Below are positions 24,779-33,254 of a stretch of DNA of 49,407 nucleotides, piece after piece (positions within the stretch are counted from its first letter, which is position 1; every line of letters begins with the position of its first letter). Below the pieces are notes generated by a model. That model had not been told where the DNA came from. It did no database searches and saw nothing but the letters and a program-made list of their open reading frames with translations. Both the position numbers and the translations under genes were made by a program. The stretch comes from Microvirga sp. KLBC 81 (GTDB lineage Bacteria > Pseudomonadota > Alphaproteobacteria > Rhizobiales > Beijerinckiaceae), in the NCBI RefSeq assembly GCF_003075415.1, contig NZ_QDAH01000042.1, positions 1-49,407 on the forward strand, read 5' to 3'.

Positions 24779-25360
24779 TTAGAACAGATAGCGGAAGGCC
24801 ACGAAGCCGCCGATGAGGGCAACGATGGCCAGAGTCGCCACCACATTGAAGTTGTTGTCGATGATCGACTTGATGCGCGGCCCGAACTTGCTCATCAGCA
24901 GGGCAATCATATAGAAGCGCGCGCCGCGGGTCAGGACCGAGAGCAGGATGAACCAGCCAAGGTGGTAGCCCGCAAAGCCGGACGTGATCGTCACGAGCTT
25001 GTAGGGAATGGGCGTGAGGCCCTTCAGCAGGATCACCCAGTGGCCGTAGGTGGCATAGGCGTGGCGGAACGTCTCCGCGCCCTCCGTGAGGCCATAGAGC
25101 TGGAAAAGCCAGGCTCCGATGGAATCGTAGAGAGCCAGACCGATCACGTAGCCCAGGATGCCGCCCAGGACCGAGGTGATCGTGCAGATCAGCGCATAGA
25201 ACCAGGCGCGGTCGGGCCGCGCCAGCATCATGGGCACGAGCATCACGTCCGGCGGAACGGGAAAGAACGAGCTTTCCGCAAAGGATACGGCCGCCAGCGC
25301 GTAGGGGGCCGAAGGCCGGGCCGCGAGGGAAAGGGTCCAGTCGTAGAGGCGTCTGAGCAT
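24779..25360 (-). CDS. YqaA/DedA-like (SNARE-associated, VTT domain) membrane protein
   Basis: Polytopic membrane protein of 193 residues. Family cues are AESSFFPVPPDVMLVPM, LGGILGYVIG and KGLTPIPYKLVTITSGFAG, as in YqaA/DedA proteins implicated in lipid carrier or phospholipid translocation. No catalytic site is expected. First gene of a two-gene minus-strand unit with dsbB. Confidence 0.87.
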   Translation of the reverse strand: MLRRLYDWTLSLAARPSAPYALAAVSFAESSFFPVPPDVMLVPMMLARPDRAWFYALICTITSVLGGILGYVIGLALYDSIGAWLFQLYGLTEGAETFRHAYATYGHWVILLKGLTPIPYKLVTITSGFAGYHLGWFILLSVLTRGARFYMIALLMSKFGPRIKSIIDNNFNVVATLAIVALIGGFVAFRYLF

Positions 25361-25512
25361 GGGATCCCAGCAATTTCATGGGCAACAGGGCTGCGCGCTA
25401 AGGCCTCTTTGAGCACAAGCCGGCCGGAATAGCGAGAGGCAAGCCTTGCGGCGTGGCTTCACATCTCACTGATTGACCGGGCTTCATCCCTCGTGGTACT
25501 TCGCAGGTCCTT

Positions 25513-25597
25513 GCCCCTGTGGCGGAATTGGTAGACGCGCTCGACTCAAAATCGAGTTCCGCAAGGAGTGCTGGTTCGATCCCGGCCAGGGGCACCA
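25513..25597 (+). tRNA. tRNA-Leu (anticodon CAA)
   Basis: Cloverleaf of 85 bases with the class II long variable arm. Acceptor GCCCCTG / CAGGGGC, D-arm GGCGGAATTGGTAGACGC, anticodon stem CTCGA/TCGAG with loop CTCAAAA (anticodon CAA at 25547-25549), T-arm GGTTCGATCCC, and encoded CCA (25595-25597). It marks the left border of an A+T-rich stretch. Confidence 0.95.
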
Positions 25598-25748
25598 TAT
25601 CGAAATTGGCTATTTTAAAAATAGTTCAAGTCCGCGTCGGATAAAGGGTTGGCGCTGGCTCTAGATTTCAGTGCATGCACTACACCCAATTCAAGCCTTG
25701 ATGCCTGAAATTAGATAAGCACAATAGCATAAACGGCTCTAGAACAAC

Positions 25749-26252
25749 ATGGACACAACCCTTGAAGCACTATGGAGAACAGGCAAAAAGCCTTTTGAGC
25801 TGACGCTTCATGCGGACGACCTATTACCTATAAAGCAATTACAAGAAGCGTTATCTGAAATTGTAGGCATCCTTAAGAAAATATATTCTAATCAGGCTAT
25901 GAACTATTTTGATGATTGGCATGAACATGATGGCTATGTGACTTCCAGTTCTCCTACAACATGGGAAGAGCTTGAAAGAATAATATCTTCCGAAGAAATT
26001 TTATATGCCGAGCGAAACGGCGATACTTATGTTAATAGCGCTTATTATCCAGCATCCTGCGATTTTTTACTCAGATTTGAAATATTAGATGAAGATGATG
26101 ATAAGAATTATCCTGGGAAGTGGGGCGAGTTCGATATCACAAGCTCACCCGCAATAATTAAATTAATCCAATCTCACTTAACTGCGCCTGCTGTTGAGAA
26201 ACTGACCACCAGCTTAGCTACAGATTATTTTCAGAAAAGATATGCGGGCTGA
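25749..26252 (+). CDS. Orphan hypothetical protein, A+T-rich, 167 residues
   Basis: I do not recognise a family. It is predicted cytosolic and acidic, with no signal peptide, membrane helix or clear motif. Notable segments are YFDDWHEHDGYVTSSS, ILDEDDDKNYPGKWGEFDI and a hydrophobic helix near the C-terminus (AIIKLIQSHLT). Codon use is far richer in A/T third positions than in surrounding genes, which indicates horizontal transfer. It lies 151 bases downstream of tRNA-Leu, a common integration site, and stands alone. The ribosome site before ATG 25749 is weak. Confidence 0.7.
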   Translation: MDTTLEALWRTGKKPFELTLHADDLLPIKQLQEALSEIVGILKKIYSNQAMNYFDDWHEHDGYVTSSSPTTWEELERIISSEEILYAERNGDTYVNSAYYPASCDFLLRFEILDEDDDKNYPGKWGEFDITSSPAIIKLIQSHLTAPAVEKLTTSLATDYFQKRYAG

Positions 26253-26526
26253 ACAATTGTAATTGCTCGAATCCGGTTCGAGGTCATTCCGCTTGAGCAC
26301 ACTATTCTAATGTTATTGCTGAATTTGGCCTCTCTTGTCGGGCCTCTTTATATTTGGCCTCCTATGTCGGCATATGGCAATGTTGTCGTATAACGTATGC
26401 TTTGTGGAGATCGACAGGAAGACATAGGACACGGCACCTGAGCCGAATAACCTGCTCTAACCCTAAGTTTCATATGGCCCCGCCGCTGGTGAAGCGACAT
26501 CCTTTCTGACAGAAGGGAGGGCCGTC
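26253..26526. other. A+T-rich spacer with diverged direct repeats
   Basis: No gene is supported. It holds two related stretches, TTTGGCCTCTCTTGTCGGGC and ATTTGGCCTCCTATGTCGGC (about 26322-26370), and a possible A+T-rich promoter for the cytochrome gene. Base composition returns to genome-typical after about 26460. Confidence 0.4.
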
Positions 26527-26967
26527 ATGCGACCAGCAGTCATTGCCGCAATCACTGTGTCGATGGTGAGCGGGTTCGGAGTTTGGGCCCAGCAGGGCGA
26601 TCCGATCCGGCAGCGCCAAGAGTTGATGAAAAGCAATCAGGAGCAGGTGCGCCTGTTAAGCGGGATGTCCCGAGGACAGGTTCCGTTTAACGCGACGCAA
26701 GCCCGGGCCGCTCTCCAAAGGATTGAGCAGAACGCTCAGCAGATCCCGATGCTGTTCCCGGCGAACTCGCAGCAGGGCAAGACCGATGCCCTCCCGGTCA
26801 TCTGGGAGCGAAAAGCCGACTTCGACGCCCGTGCGACCAAGCTCGAACAGGATGCCAAGGCGGCTCAGACCGCCATCACGGATCAGACCAGCCTGCAGGG
26901 TGCGATCCAGAGGGTCGGCCAGAACTGTGGCGGCTGTCATGAGACCTATCGCAAGAAGGAAACCTGA
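26527..26967 (+). CDS. Cytochrome c' / c556 family (class II cytochrome c)
   Basis: Exported haem protein of 146 residues. Signal peptide about 1-21 (cleavage near VWAQQ). A four-helix-bundle sequence ends in the C-terminal haem site C134-G-G-C137-H138, as in class II cytochromes. M34 in the first helix could be the sixth ligand, which would suggest the low-spin c556 type. AGGGAGGG precedes the ATG. The DUF1194 gene follows after about 50 bases on the same strand. Confidence 0.88.
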   Translation: MRPAVIAAITVSMVSGFGVWAQQGDPIRQRQELMKSNQEQVRLLSGMSRGQVPFNATQARAALQRIEQNAQQIPMLFPANSQQGKTDALPVIWERKADFDARATKLEQDAKAAQTAITDQTSLQGAIQRVGQNCGGCHETYRKKET

Positions 26968-27018
26968 TTAGGCAGCTGGGGGCTGAAGAGACAGAGTGCT
27001 TTCGCCGGGAGGGGCGCC

Positions 27019-27861
27019 ATGCGACATCCCAATATGTTGTGGCCGCTCCCCGTTCTCGTCACGGGACTTCTGACCCTTACCCCTGCTTGGCACCGCGCTC
27101 CGACCGAGGTTGATCTCGCTCTTGTCCTAGCCGTCGATGTTTCCCCCTCCATGGACTCGGACGAGCAGGTCCTCCAGAGGCAGGGCTATGTCGAAGCGTT
27201 CCGCTCCCCCTTGATCCATCAGGCAATTCGCACCGGCATGCTCGGGCGCATCGCGGTGACCTACGTGGAATGGGCGGGAGCTCATCCGCACTTCCAGAGG
27301 GTTGTCGTGCCGTGGGTCGTCCTGGACGATCCCAAGGACAGCATCTCCTTCGCCGACCGGCTCGCCCACACCCCTATTAACCGTGCGGCAGGCACCTCGA
27401 TCTCACAGGCCATCGACTTCAGCATGGCCCTGCTTTCATCCGGTCACTTTCGGGCCGCACGGCAGGTGATCGACATCTCGGGGGATGGCTCGAATAACCA
27501 GGGACGCCTCGTGACGGAGGCTCGCGACGATGCCATTGCGCGAGGTGTCACCATCAATGGCCTCCCCATCCTGCTCAAGACCCCTGATCGGCGGGAAAAT
27601 GCGGCGATAGACGCATATTATCGCGACTGCGTGATTGGAGGCTCAGGCGCTTTCATAATCCCGGTCCGCGAACGCAAGCGGCTACTAACCGAGACCAGGA
27701 ACAAGATTGTTCGCGAGATCGCAGGTATGGAGATGCCCAACTCGCCGGTTCAGCCTGTACGGGAACAACCGCGAACCGACTGCGACACCAGTGACAGTCT
27801 CTGGGATGAGCTGGCCCCTGAGCCTCACCCACCCGTAACCGGCATCGGACAGGAATTGTAG
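27019..27861 (+). CDS. DUF1194 domain protein (vWA-like, exported)
   Basis: Protein of 280 residues with an N-terminal hydrophobic signal and a von Willebrand factor A-like domain. The MIDAS-type motif D40-V-S42-P-S44 (LAVDVSPSMDSDE) and the later ISGDGSNN motif are intact, so metal-dependent protein binding is plausible. The function of DUF1194 proteins is not established. The C-terminal 50 residues are Pro-rich. Probably cotranscribed with the cytochrome c' gene; whether the two work together is unknown. Confidence 0.85.
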   Translation: MRHPNMLWPLPVLVTGLLTLTPAWHRAPTEVDLALVLAVDVSPSMDSDEQVLQRQGYVEAFRSPLIHQAIRTGMLGRIAVTYVEWAGAHPHFQRVVVPWVVLDDPKDSISFADRLAHTPINRAAGTSISQAIDFSMALLSSGHFRAARQVIDISGDGSNNQGRLVTEARDDAIARGVTINGLPILLKTPDRRENAAIDAYYRDCVIGGSGAFIIPVRERKRLLTETRNKIVREIAGMEMPNSPVQPVREQPRTDCDTSDSLWDELAPEPHPPVTGIGQEL

Positions 27862-27987
27862 GTGAGCGTTACGCTTGCGCTCATGAGTAGCGGGGCCGCA
27901 TTCGTGATGCGTCTTGCAGCCTCGTTCCAAATACCCGCGAAGAGGCGATGTTAGCGTTCTCTAACCCGACCCTCTGGCCGCAAGACG

Positions 27988-28251
27988 CTACGGCTCGTCC
28001 TCGACGACAGGTTCACCGGACGTATCCTCTATCGGTCCTTCCTCTTCGTTCCTGTGCACTTTCGGATGACTCTTCGCAGGTGACGAAGGACCGGCTCCTG
28101 CTCGATGCGCCGCGGCGATGTCCGCTTCCGCCCGTCGCTTTGCCTCAGCCGCATCGAGTTCCTGCTTCGTGCGTACATAATCGACCGCGGTAGCGTTTTT
28201 TTCCGATGCCGCGCCCTCTTGCGGTTTCGTGTCCTGAGATTTCTTCGCCAT
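27988..28251 (-). CDS. Small charged hypothetical protein, 87 residues
   Basis: Not recognised. The start MAKKSQDTKPQEGAASEKN at 28251 has GGAGG seven bases upstream, a strong site that argues for a real gene; the longer frame upstream is rejected. Sequence is Lys/Glu/Ala-rich, probably helical in the middle (VRTKQELDAAEAKRRAEADI) and disordered at the acidic C-terminus. No signal or membrane segment. Confidence 0.6.
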   Translation of the reverse strand: MAKKSQDTKPQEGAASEKNATAVDYVRTKQELDAAEAKRRAEADIAAAHRAGAGPSSPAKSHPKVHRNEEEGPIEDTSGEPVVEDEP

Positions 28252-28964
28252 GGGAGAACCTCCGAGCCGGACAGGAGGCCACGAACCGCCTTCTATCCAA
28301 ATGTTCGCGTCATTCTCGAAGTTCGTTGCATACCCGGCTCCCCTGTTTGGAAGCCTCATGAAACAAACATGCAGGACCCGCATGCGTTCCGCATGCTGTG
28401 CGAGCCTTCGCCGAGGCAGCACAAGGCATTGCGACGCTGAGGCGAGTTCAACCGGACCGCGGTACAAAGCGTGGCATTTCATATCCCATGGCGGCGTGCT
28501 CAGGCTCGACCTCAATAGCAGCGTCCAGATTGAGGATGAGGAGCTGAGCCCTGACCAGATCATTACCGGGCCGCCTGGTTTAGCTGGCACTACGCCGGCT
28601 GACGGTATAGAGGGCAACGAGGATAGCCCTGTTAACTCGCCTTCGGCGAGAATCCGGACCTCATTCTCTGAGGTGAGGCCCCGATCATCATCTCTGGCTC
28701 GAAGCACGTCTGCTTTTGAGCCCACCGGAATCAGCGGCGGGCTCCTATCCGAAAAACCCAATTCGTTCTGAGACTGAGAGTGCCCCGAGCGAACGGCCTA
28801 GAACTGTTGAGCTACCCCTTTTGCACCTTTGCCAAATCGGGAACCTTTGGCGCAAATGATCCCCGTCGAACGGCCAAGCCCCTGACTCCTGCTAGCATCA
28901 AGACCAAGAAGCAGGCTGCAGGGATGCCGCAAGAATCAATCACCTTGTTACAAGGGGCATTACC
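28252..28964. other. Spacer without a supported gene
   Basis: No gene with a start and ribosome site is supported. A minus-strand open stretch at 28448-28579 reads LILNLDAAIEVEPEHAAMGY and more before a stop but has no usable start, so it may be the tail of a decayed gene. The remainder looks like random open frames in G+C-rich DNA. Confidence 0.4.
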
Positions 28965-29156
28965 ATGAACCAAGAAGTCGAATATGTCGCTCGCGCCCTC
29001 TATGAAGCCGAGGACGATGCCTTGATTTGGGAAGCCGAGCCCGAAATCCTGAAGGAGGAATTCCGCCGTTATGCCCGCGCAGCCATTGCGATGCTGCCCC
29101 GGCAAGAACCGGAAGCCCGGAAGGTGCACAAGCACGAGTTCCCGTACGCAGCCTGA
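28965..29156 (+). CDS. Small acidic hypothetical protein, 63 residues
   Basis: Family not recognised. Start MNQEVEYVARALYEAEDDAL has AAGGGG (28952-28957) eight bases before the ATG. Glu/Ala/Arg-rich and likely one long helix, with a basic patch near the C-terminus (ARKVHKHEF). A short CCTTG/CAAGG stem could cover the ribosome site. Confidence 0.55.
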   Translation: MNQEVEYVARALYEAEDDALIWEAEPEILKEEFRRYARAAIAMLPRQEPEARKVHKHEFPYAA

Positions 29157-29232
29157 TTTTTCGAGATAAGCAAAAATTCTCGCTGCCATAGAAGAACGCC
29201 CGTGACGACATCCCGCCACGGGCGCTGCTGTA

Positions 29233-29328
29233 TCAACCCTTTCGAAAGACGTCAGCCGCGACGCTCGGTACCGTCACAATCCGGTGGGTCTTGGGCTCCA
29301 CGATCACCACCTGATCGCGGACGATTCA
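29233..29328 (-). pseudogene. C-terminal remnant resembling DUF1236-type protein
   Basis: A 31-codon open stretch reads RDQVVIVEPKTHRIVTVPSV and ends in a stop. It resembles the conserved tail of small exported DUF1236-like proteins. There is no start codon or upstream domain in frame, so it is probably a decayed gene fragment. Assignment is tentative. Confidence 0.3.
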
Positions 29329-29370
29329 TTGCGGCATTCAGGGAATCCTTGCAGGATCCGAATGACTGAC

Positions 29371-29438
29371 AACGATGCGCTCATTGAAAGAAAGCATCGG
29401 ACCCAAAAGGTGCATTCCACTCTTGGGCCCGATGCTTA
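29371..29438. repeat. Dispersed palindromic repeat, copy 4 (partial type 1 + type 2)
   Basis: Only the right arm of type 1 remains (AACGATGCGCTC). Type 2 (29392-29438) has AAGCATCGGACCCAAAAG / CTCTTGGGCCCGATGCTT. Its end overlaps the stop codon of a small minus-strand frame. Confidence 0.75.
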
Positions 29439-29606
29439 GAACGGTGAGATTCCGTATTTGATGTTCGCGTAAAGAATAACGCCGCCCACGCAAGCGAGCA
29501 GCAACAAGCCGAGAAACAATGCAACGAGGAATCCGGGATCAAGAAAGATCCGGAAATCATTGATCAAAGGATTGCGCGGATCGGGATTGAAAGACGGCTT
29601 CGGCAA
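29436..29606 (-). CDS. Possible small single-pass membrane protein, about 56 residues
   Basis: Open frame with no ATG; a TTG at 29606 is the best available start. Product begins PKPSFNPDPRNPLINDFRI and has one clear membrane helix (FLVALFLGLLLLACVGGVIL) with a short C-terminal tail. Coherent helix and normal codon use favour a real gene, but the weak start makes this uncertain; it may instead be the 3' part of a larger lost gene. It lies downstream of rppH on the same strand. Confidence 0.4.
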   Translation of the reverse strand: MPKPSFNPDPRNPLINDFRIFLDPGFLVALFLGLLLLACVGGVILYANIKYGISPF

Positions 29607-29705
29607 GACTGAGCTCGACAGTTCTGGAAAAGCGTCGGAATAACGGCTTCACGCAGGCTCTGTTCCTGCAAAGGGGCTGGGAATCTTTGCAAACTCAACC
29701 CATGC

Positions 29706-30245
29706 TCAGGCTTTCGTTTCCTGCGCCGCCAGATGGCTGAACGCTGCAACCACGCTCTCGTAAACACCACGCTTGAAGGGAATGATCAGTTCCGGCAGAC
29801 GATGCATGTCTTCCCAGCGCCACTCGTCGAATTCCGGCTTGTGATGACCACCGCCGGGCTGAGTGATGTTGATCTCGCTGTCGTTGCCTTCGAACCGAAA
29901 AGCGAACCATTTCTGGATCTGTCCCCGATAGCGGCCACGCCAAGCGCGACCTGCCACTATGGAGGGCAGATCGTAGGAGTACCATTCAGGCGCTTCCGCC
30001 AAGAGGCTGACGGAGCGCACGCTGGTTTCTTCGTACAACTCGCGCAGGGCTGCCCGATAAGGATCCTCGCCGGGATCGATCCCGCCTTGAGGCATCTGCC
30101 ACGCATAGCCATTGGCAACATGATCGCCAGAATCGGAGTGACGGCGTCCGATGAAAACCTGGCCCTGCTTGTTCAGCAGCATGACGCCGACGCAGGAGCG
30201 ATAGGGCAATTCCTTCCTGCTCTGCGGGCTTTTGGCGTTTCTCAT
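29706..30245 (-). CDS. rppH: RNA pyrophosphohydrolase (Nudix)
   Basis: Nudix hydrolase of 179 residues that removes pyrophosphate from the 5' end of transcripts and so triggers decay. The Nudix box is complete ([20 protein letters not shown], then TSV). [11 protein letters not shown] near the start and WQMPQGGID are RppH signatures. ATG 30245 matches the family start, with GGGAGTGAG upstream; the longer frame is rejected. Confidence 0.93.
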   Translation of the reverse strand: MRNAKSPQSRKELPYRSCVGVMLLNKQGQVFIGRRHSDSGDHVANGYAWQMPQGGIDPGEDPYRAALRELYEETSVRSVSLLAEAPEWYSYDLPSIVAGRAWRGRYRGQIQKWFAFRFEGNDSEINITQPGGGHHKPEFDEWRWEDMHRLPELIIPFKRGVYESVVAAFSHLAAQETKA

Positions 30246-30334
30246 CAGACACTCACTCCCTTGCCTCGCCCCCACGTTTGCCGATCATCTGGAATATCGC
30301 CGGCTTTTGTCGATGGTTCCAAAGGTCAAGGCTA

Positions 30335-30439
30335 TAGCATCGGACCTAAAAGTGGAGCCCACTTTCGGGATCTATCCGATGCTTTCTTTTAACGAGCGCA
30401 TCGCGCGAAAACCGGGTCCAACTTTCCGCGCGATGCGCT
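30335..30439. repeat. Dispersed palindromic repeat, copy 5 (type 2 + type 1)
   Basis: Type 2 (30335-30383: TAGCATCGGACC ... ATCCGATGCTTT) is followed by type 1 (30394-30439: GAGCGCATCGCGCG ... CGCGCGATGCGCT). The order is opposite to copies 2 and 3, as if the composite were inverted. Confidence 0.8.
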
Positions 30440-30501
30440 GGGGAGTGCCGCGTCATAAGAGCCGGCACAAGCCGTTACGCGCGGTTGTCAAAGGCTCAAT
30501 G

Positions 30502-30540
30502 AAAAAGCCTGGCGGTGATCGACCGCCAGGCTTCTTTTTT
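30502..30540 (-). terminator. Bidirectional Rho-independent terminator after ctpA
   Basis: GCCTGGCGG / CCGCCAGGC stem (30507-30531) flanked by AAAAA on the left and a T-rich run on the right, so it can end transcription from either side. On the minus strand it closes the obg-to-ctpA gene run. Confidence 0.9.
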
Positions 30541-30579
30541 CCGTCACGCTGCTGAGAAGAACAGCAGAGCCTTCAAACT

Positions 30580-31893
30580 TTAGTTCGGGGTCGTCGTGGT
30601 GTTGGCAGCACCCTTGCGGACACCGTGGAGCAGGTCGTAGGCAGCGAGCAGCTGCTTGTCCTTGGCCGGATCCGGCGGAACGTAAGCGGAGGAACCGCCG
30701 CGCTCTTCCTTCTCGCCACCATTCTGGAGGTGACCGCGAAGACCGGCTTCGCCCTTGGTCTCGTCCTTGCCCTTCAGCTCCTCAGGCACATCCTGCAGCA
30801 CCTCGACATCCGGATCGATGCCCTTGGCCTGGATCGAGCGGCCGGACGGCGTGTAGTAGCGCGCCGTCGTCAGGCGAACGGCGCCGTTGCCGCCGAGTGG
30901 GATGATGGTCTGTACCGAGCCCTTGCCGAAGGAGCGGGTACCGAGCACCGTCGCGCGCTTGTGGTCCTGGAGAGCACCGGCCACGATCTCGGACGCGGAA
31001 GCCGAGCCGCCGTTCACGAGCACGACGAGAGGCTTGCCCTTTGCCAGATCGCCTGCCTTGGCGCTGAAGCGCTGCGTGTCCTCGGCATTGCGGCTGCGGG
31101 TCGAGACGATCTCGCCGCGATCGAGGAAGGCATCTGACACCATGATGGCCTGATCGAGCAGACCACCCGGATTGTTGCGCAGGTCGATGACGAAGCCCGC
31201 CACCTTGTCGGCGCCGATATCCTGGGTGAGCTTCTCGATGCCCGAGCGCAGGCCCTCATAAGTCTGCTCGTTGAACTGCGTGACGCGCAGAACACCGATA
31301 TCGCCCTCGACGCGAGCACGCACCGGGCGAACCTTGATGGTCTCACGGGTGAGCTTCACTTCGATCGGATCCTTGGCTTCCTTGCGCTGGATCTTCAGCG
31401 TGACCGAGGAATTGACCGGGCCACGCATCTTGTCGACAGCCTGATTCAGGTTGAGACCCTGAACGGGCTCGTTGTCGATATGCGTGATGACGTCATTCGC
31501 CAGAACGCCGGCGCGGGAAGCAGGCGTATCGTCGATCGGCGTCACCACCTTCACGAGGCCTTCTTCCATGGTGACCTCGATGCCGAGACCGCCGAACTCA
31601 CCGCGGGTCTGAACCTGCATATCGCGGAAGCTCTTGGAATCCATGAAGCTCGAATGCGGATCGAGCGAGGTCAGCATGCCGTTGATGGCCGACTCGATGA
31701 GCTTCGCTTCTTCAGGCTTTTCAACATAATCCGTGCGGACCTTTTCGAAGACGTCTCCGAAAAGGCTCAGCTGTCGGTACGTATCGGCCGAGGCGGCAAC
31801 CGCACCCGAGGACATCAGGCTCGTCTGCGACACCATGGTCGCGCTGCCTGCGCCGATAGCCACACCGAGAATCAATAGGGAGAGTTTGCGCAT
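30580..31893 (-). CDS. ctpA: Carboxyl-terminal processing protease (S41 family)
   Basis: Periplasmic serine protease of 437 residues. Hydrophobic signal/anchor at residues 1-25. PDZ domain about 100-170 (GGLGIEVTMEEGLVKVV). The catalytic Ser/Lys dyad is inferred as S299 (in NGGSASASE) and K324 (in SFGKGSVQ), 25 apart as in characterised CtpA proteases. The start codon overlaps the envC stop (TAATG), so translation is coupled; in other bacteria Ctp proteases control murein hydrolases. The C-terminal tail is Lys/Glu/Gly-rich. Confidence 0.94.
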   Translation of the reverse strand: MRKLSLLILGVAIGAGSATMVSQTSLMSSGAVAASADTYRQLSLFGDVFEKVRTDYVEKPEEAKLIESAINGMLTSLDPHSSFMDSKSFRDMQVQTRGEFGGLGIEVTMEEGLVKVVTPIDDTPASRAGVLANDVITHIDNEPVQGLNLNQAVDKMRGPVNSSVTLKIQRKEAKDPIEVKLTRETIKVRPVRARVEGDIGVLRVTQFNEQTYEGLRSGIEKLTQDIGADKVAGFVIDLRNNPGGLLDQAIMVSDAFLDRGEIVSTRSRNAEDTQRFSAKAGDLAKGKPLVVLVNGGSASASEIVAGALQDHKRATVLGTRSFGKGSVQTIIPLGGNGAVRLTTARYYTPSGRSIQAKGIDPDVEVLQDVPEELKGKDETKGEAGLRGHLQNGGEKEERGGSSAYVPPDPAKDKQLLAAYDLLHGVRKGAANTTTTPN

Positions 31894-33251
31894 TATCCGC
31901 GAACCTTTTCGCTTTGCGATTTCGCCCACCAGGGACCTGGGTCGATCGAACCGCCGTCTTTCCTGAACTCAACATAGAGGACGGGATTGTTCTTTTCTAT
32001 GGCACCGCCGGTCAAACTCATGAGAGGAGCATCCCCCATGGTTGCGACTGGCTCACCTGCGAGCACGAATTGCCCGACATCGACGTTGATTTGGTCCATA
32101 CCGGCCAGAAGAACATAATATCCCCCGCCCGCATTGATGATCAAGAGACGACCGTAGGATCGGAAGGGCCCCGCGAAGGCCACCCAGCCGTCCGCCGGTG
32201 ATACAACAGCCGCCTTCGGACGGGTCGTGATCGAAATGCCGCGCGTCGTTCCGCCGTAGCCGTCTGCCGCGCCGAAATCCAGCGCAATTTCACCGCTGAC
32301 CGGCTTGGGCAGCAGGCCCTTGGCCTCGGAGAACGGAATTTTCGGCGCAAGCCTCGCCGGATCGCGGAAGGCTGCCTGGGCGAAACGCTCCTTGGCCTCG
32401 CGCTCCTGCGCCTCCGCGGCCTTGCGCGCCTCCTCGGCGGCCCTCTGGGCACCTGCGATCTCCGTCTCCATCCGGTCGATCAACTCTTTGAGAGTGCCGG
32501 CTTGGCGGGCGAGTTCCGCCGCCTTGTCCCGCTCGGCCCCCATGCTGCGCTCCACCTCAACCATGCGGCTTTGGCGGGCGGCCATGAGAGCCGTCAGGCG
32601 CTGCTGCTCGCCGTTGAGAGCGCCGAGTTCGGTGTTGAGGGTGGACCGGTCTGTGGCGATAGCCTCCTTCAGACGCACCAGCTCGGCAAGATCGGAGGCC
32701 AGAATCTCGGCCTCGACCCGAAGTTCCGGGAGCACCGCCCCGAGCATGATGGAAGCCCGCACCGCCTCGAGCATGTCCTCCGGCCGCACCAGGACGGCGG
32801 GCGGCGGGCGGCGTCCCATGCGCTGGAGGGAGGCCAGAACCTCGACGATCACGCCCCGGCGGCTCTCCAGCGAGCGGCGGATCGCCGTTTCCGATGCGGT
32901 AAGGGTCTGAAGCCGCTGCTCCAGGCCACGAATGCGGTCCTCCGTGTCCCGGACCCGACCGGCGGTCTCGATCAACGTGGCATTGAGCTTCGCCCGGTCC
33001 GTCCTGATCTCGTTGATTTCCGCCTGGAGGCGCTTTTGGGCCTCGGCGTTCGCAGCCATCGCATCCTCCAGAACCTTGAGGTCGTTCTGGCGCTTCTGCT
33101 TCTCCTCCAACGTTTCCGGCGCAACCAGGGACGTCCCGGCCGCAGGCGCAGGCGCCTGCTGGGCCTGCACGGGACCCAGGGCGGACACAGCCAGCAATAA
33201 TGTGGCAAGACCCAAGGCCCTGCGGGGGAGAACGGTTCGGGAACGGATCAT
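31893..33251 (-). CDS. envC: Murein hydrolase activator EnvC-like protein
   Basis: Exported protein of 452 residues. Signal peptide about 1-30, then a long coiled coil (about 45-290) and a C-terminal LytM-like domain. The zinc-binding His residues of active M23 enzymes are missing (for example RSYGRLLIINAGGGYYVLLA where HxH would lie), so it is a degenerate activator of amidases, as in EnvC/NlpD. It starts 3 bases after rlmH and overlaps ctpA. Confidence 0.9.
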   Translation of the reverse strand: MIRSRTVLPRRALGLATLLLAVSALGPVQAQQAPAPAAGTSLVAPETLEEKQKRQNDLKVLEDAMAANAEAQKRLQAEINEIRTDRAKLNATLIETAGRVRDTEDRIRGLEQRLQTLTASETAIRRSLESRRGVIVEVLASLQRMGRRPPPAVLVRPEDMLEAVRASIMLGAVLPELRVEAEILASDLAELVRLKEAIATDRSTLNTELGALNGEQQRLTALMAARQSRMVEVERSMGAERDKAAELARQAGTLKELIDRMETEIAGAQRAAEEARKAAEAQEREAKERFAQAAFRDPARLAPKIPFSEAKGLLPKPVSGEIALDFGAADGYGGTTRGISITTRPKAAVVSPADGWVAFAGPFRSYGRLLIINAGGGYYVLLAGMDQINVDVGQFVLAGEPVATMGDAPLMSLTGGAIEKNNPVLYVEFRKDGGSIDPGPWWAKSQSEKVRG

Positions 33252-33254
33252 TCG

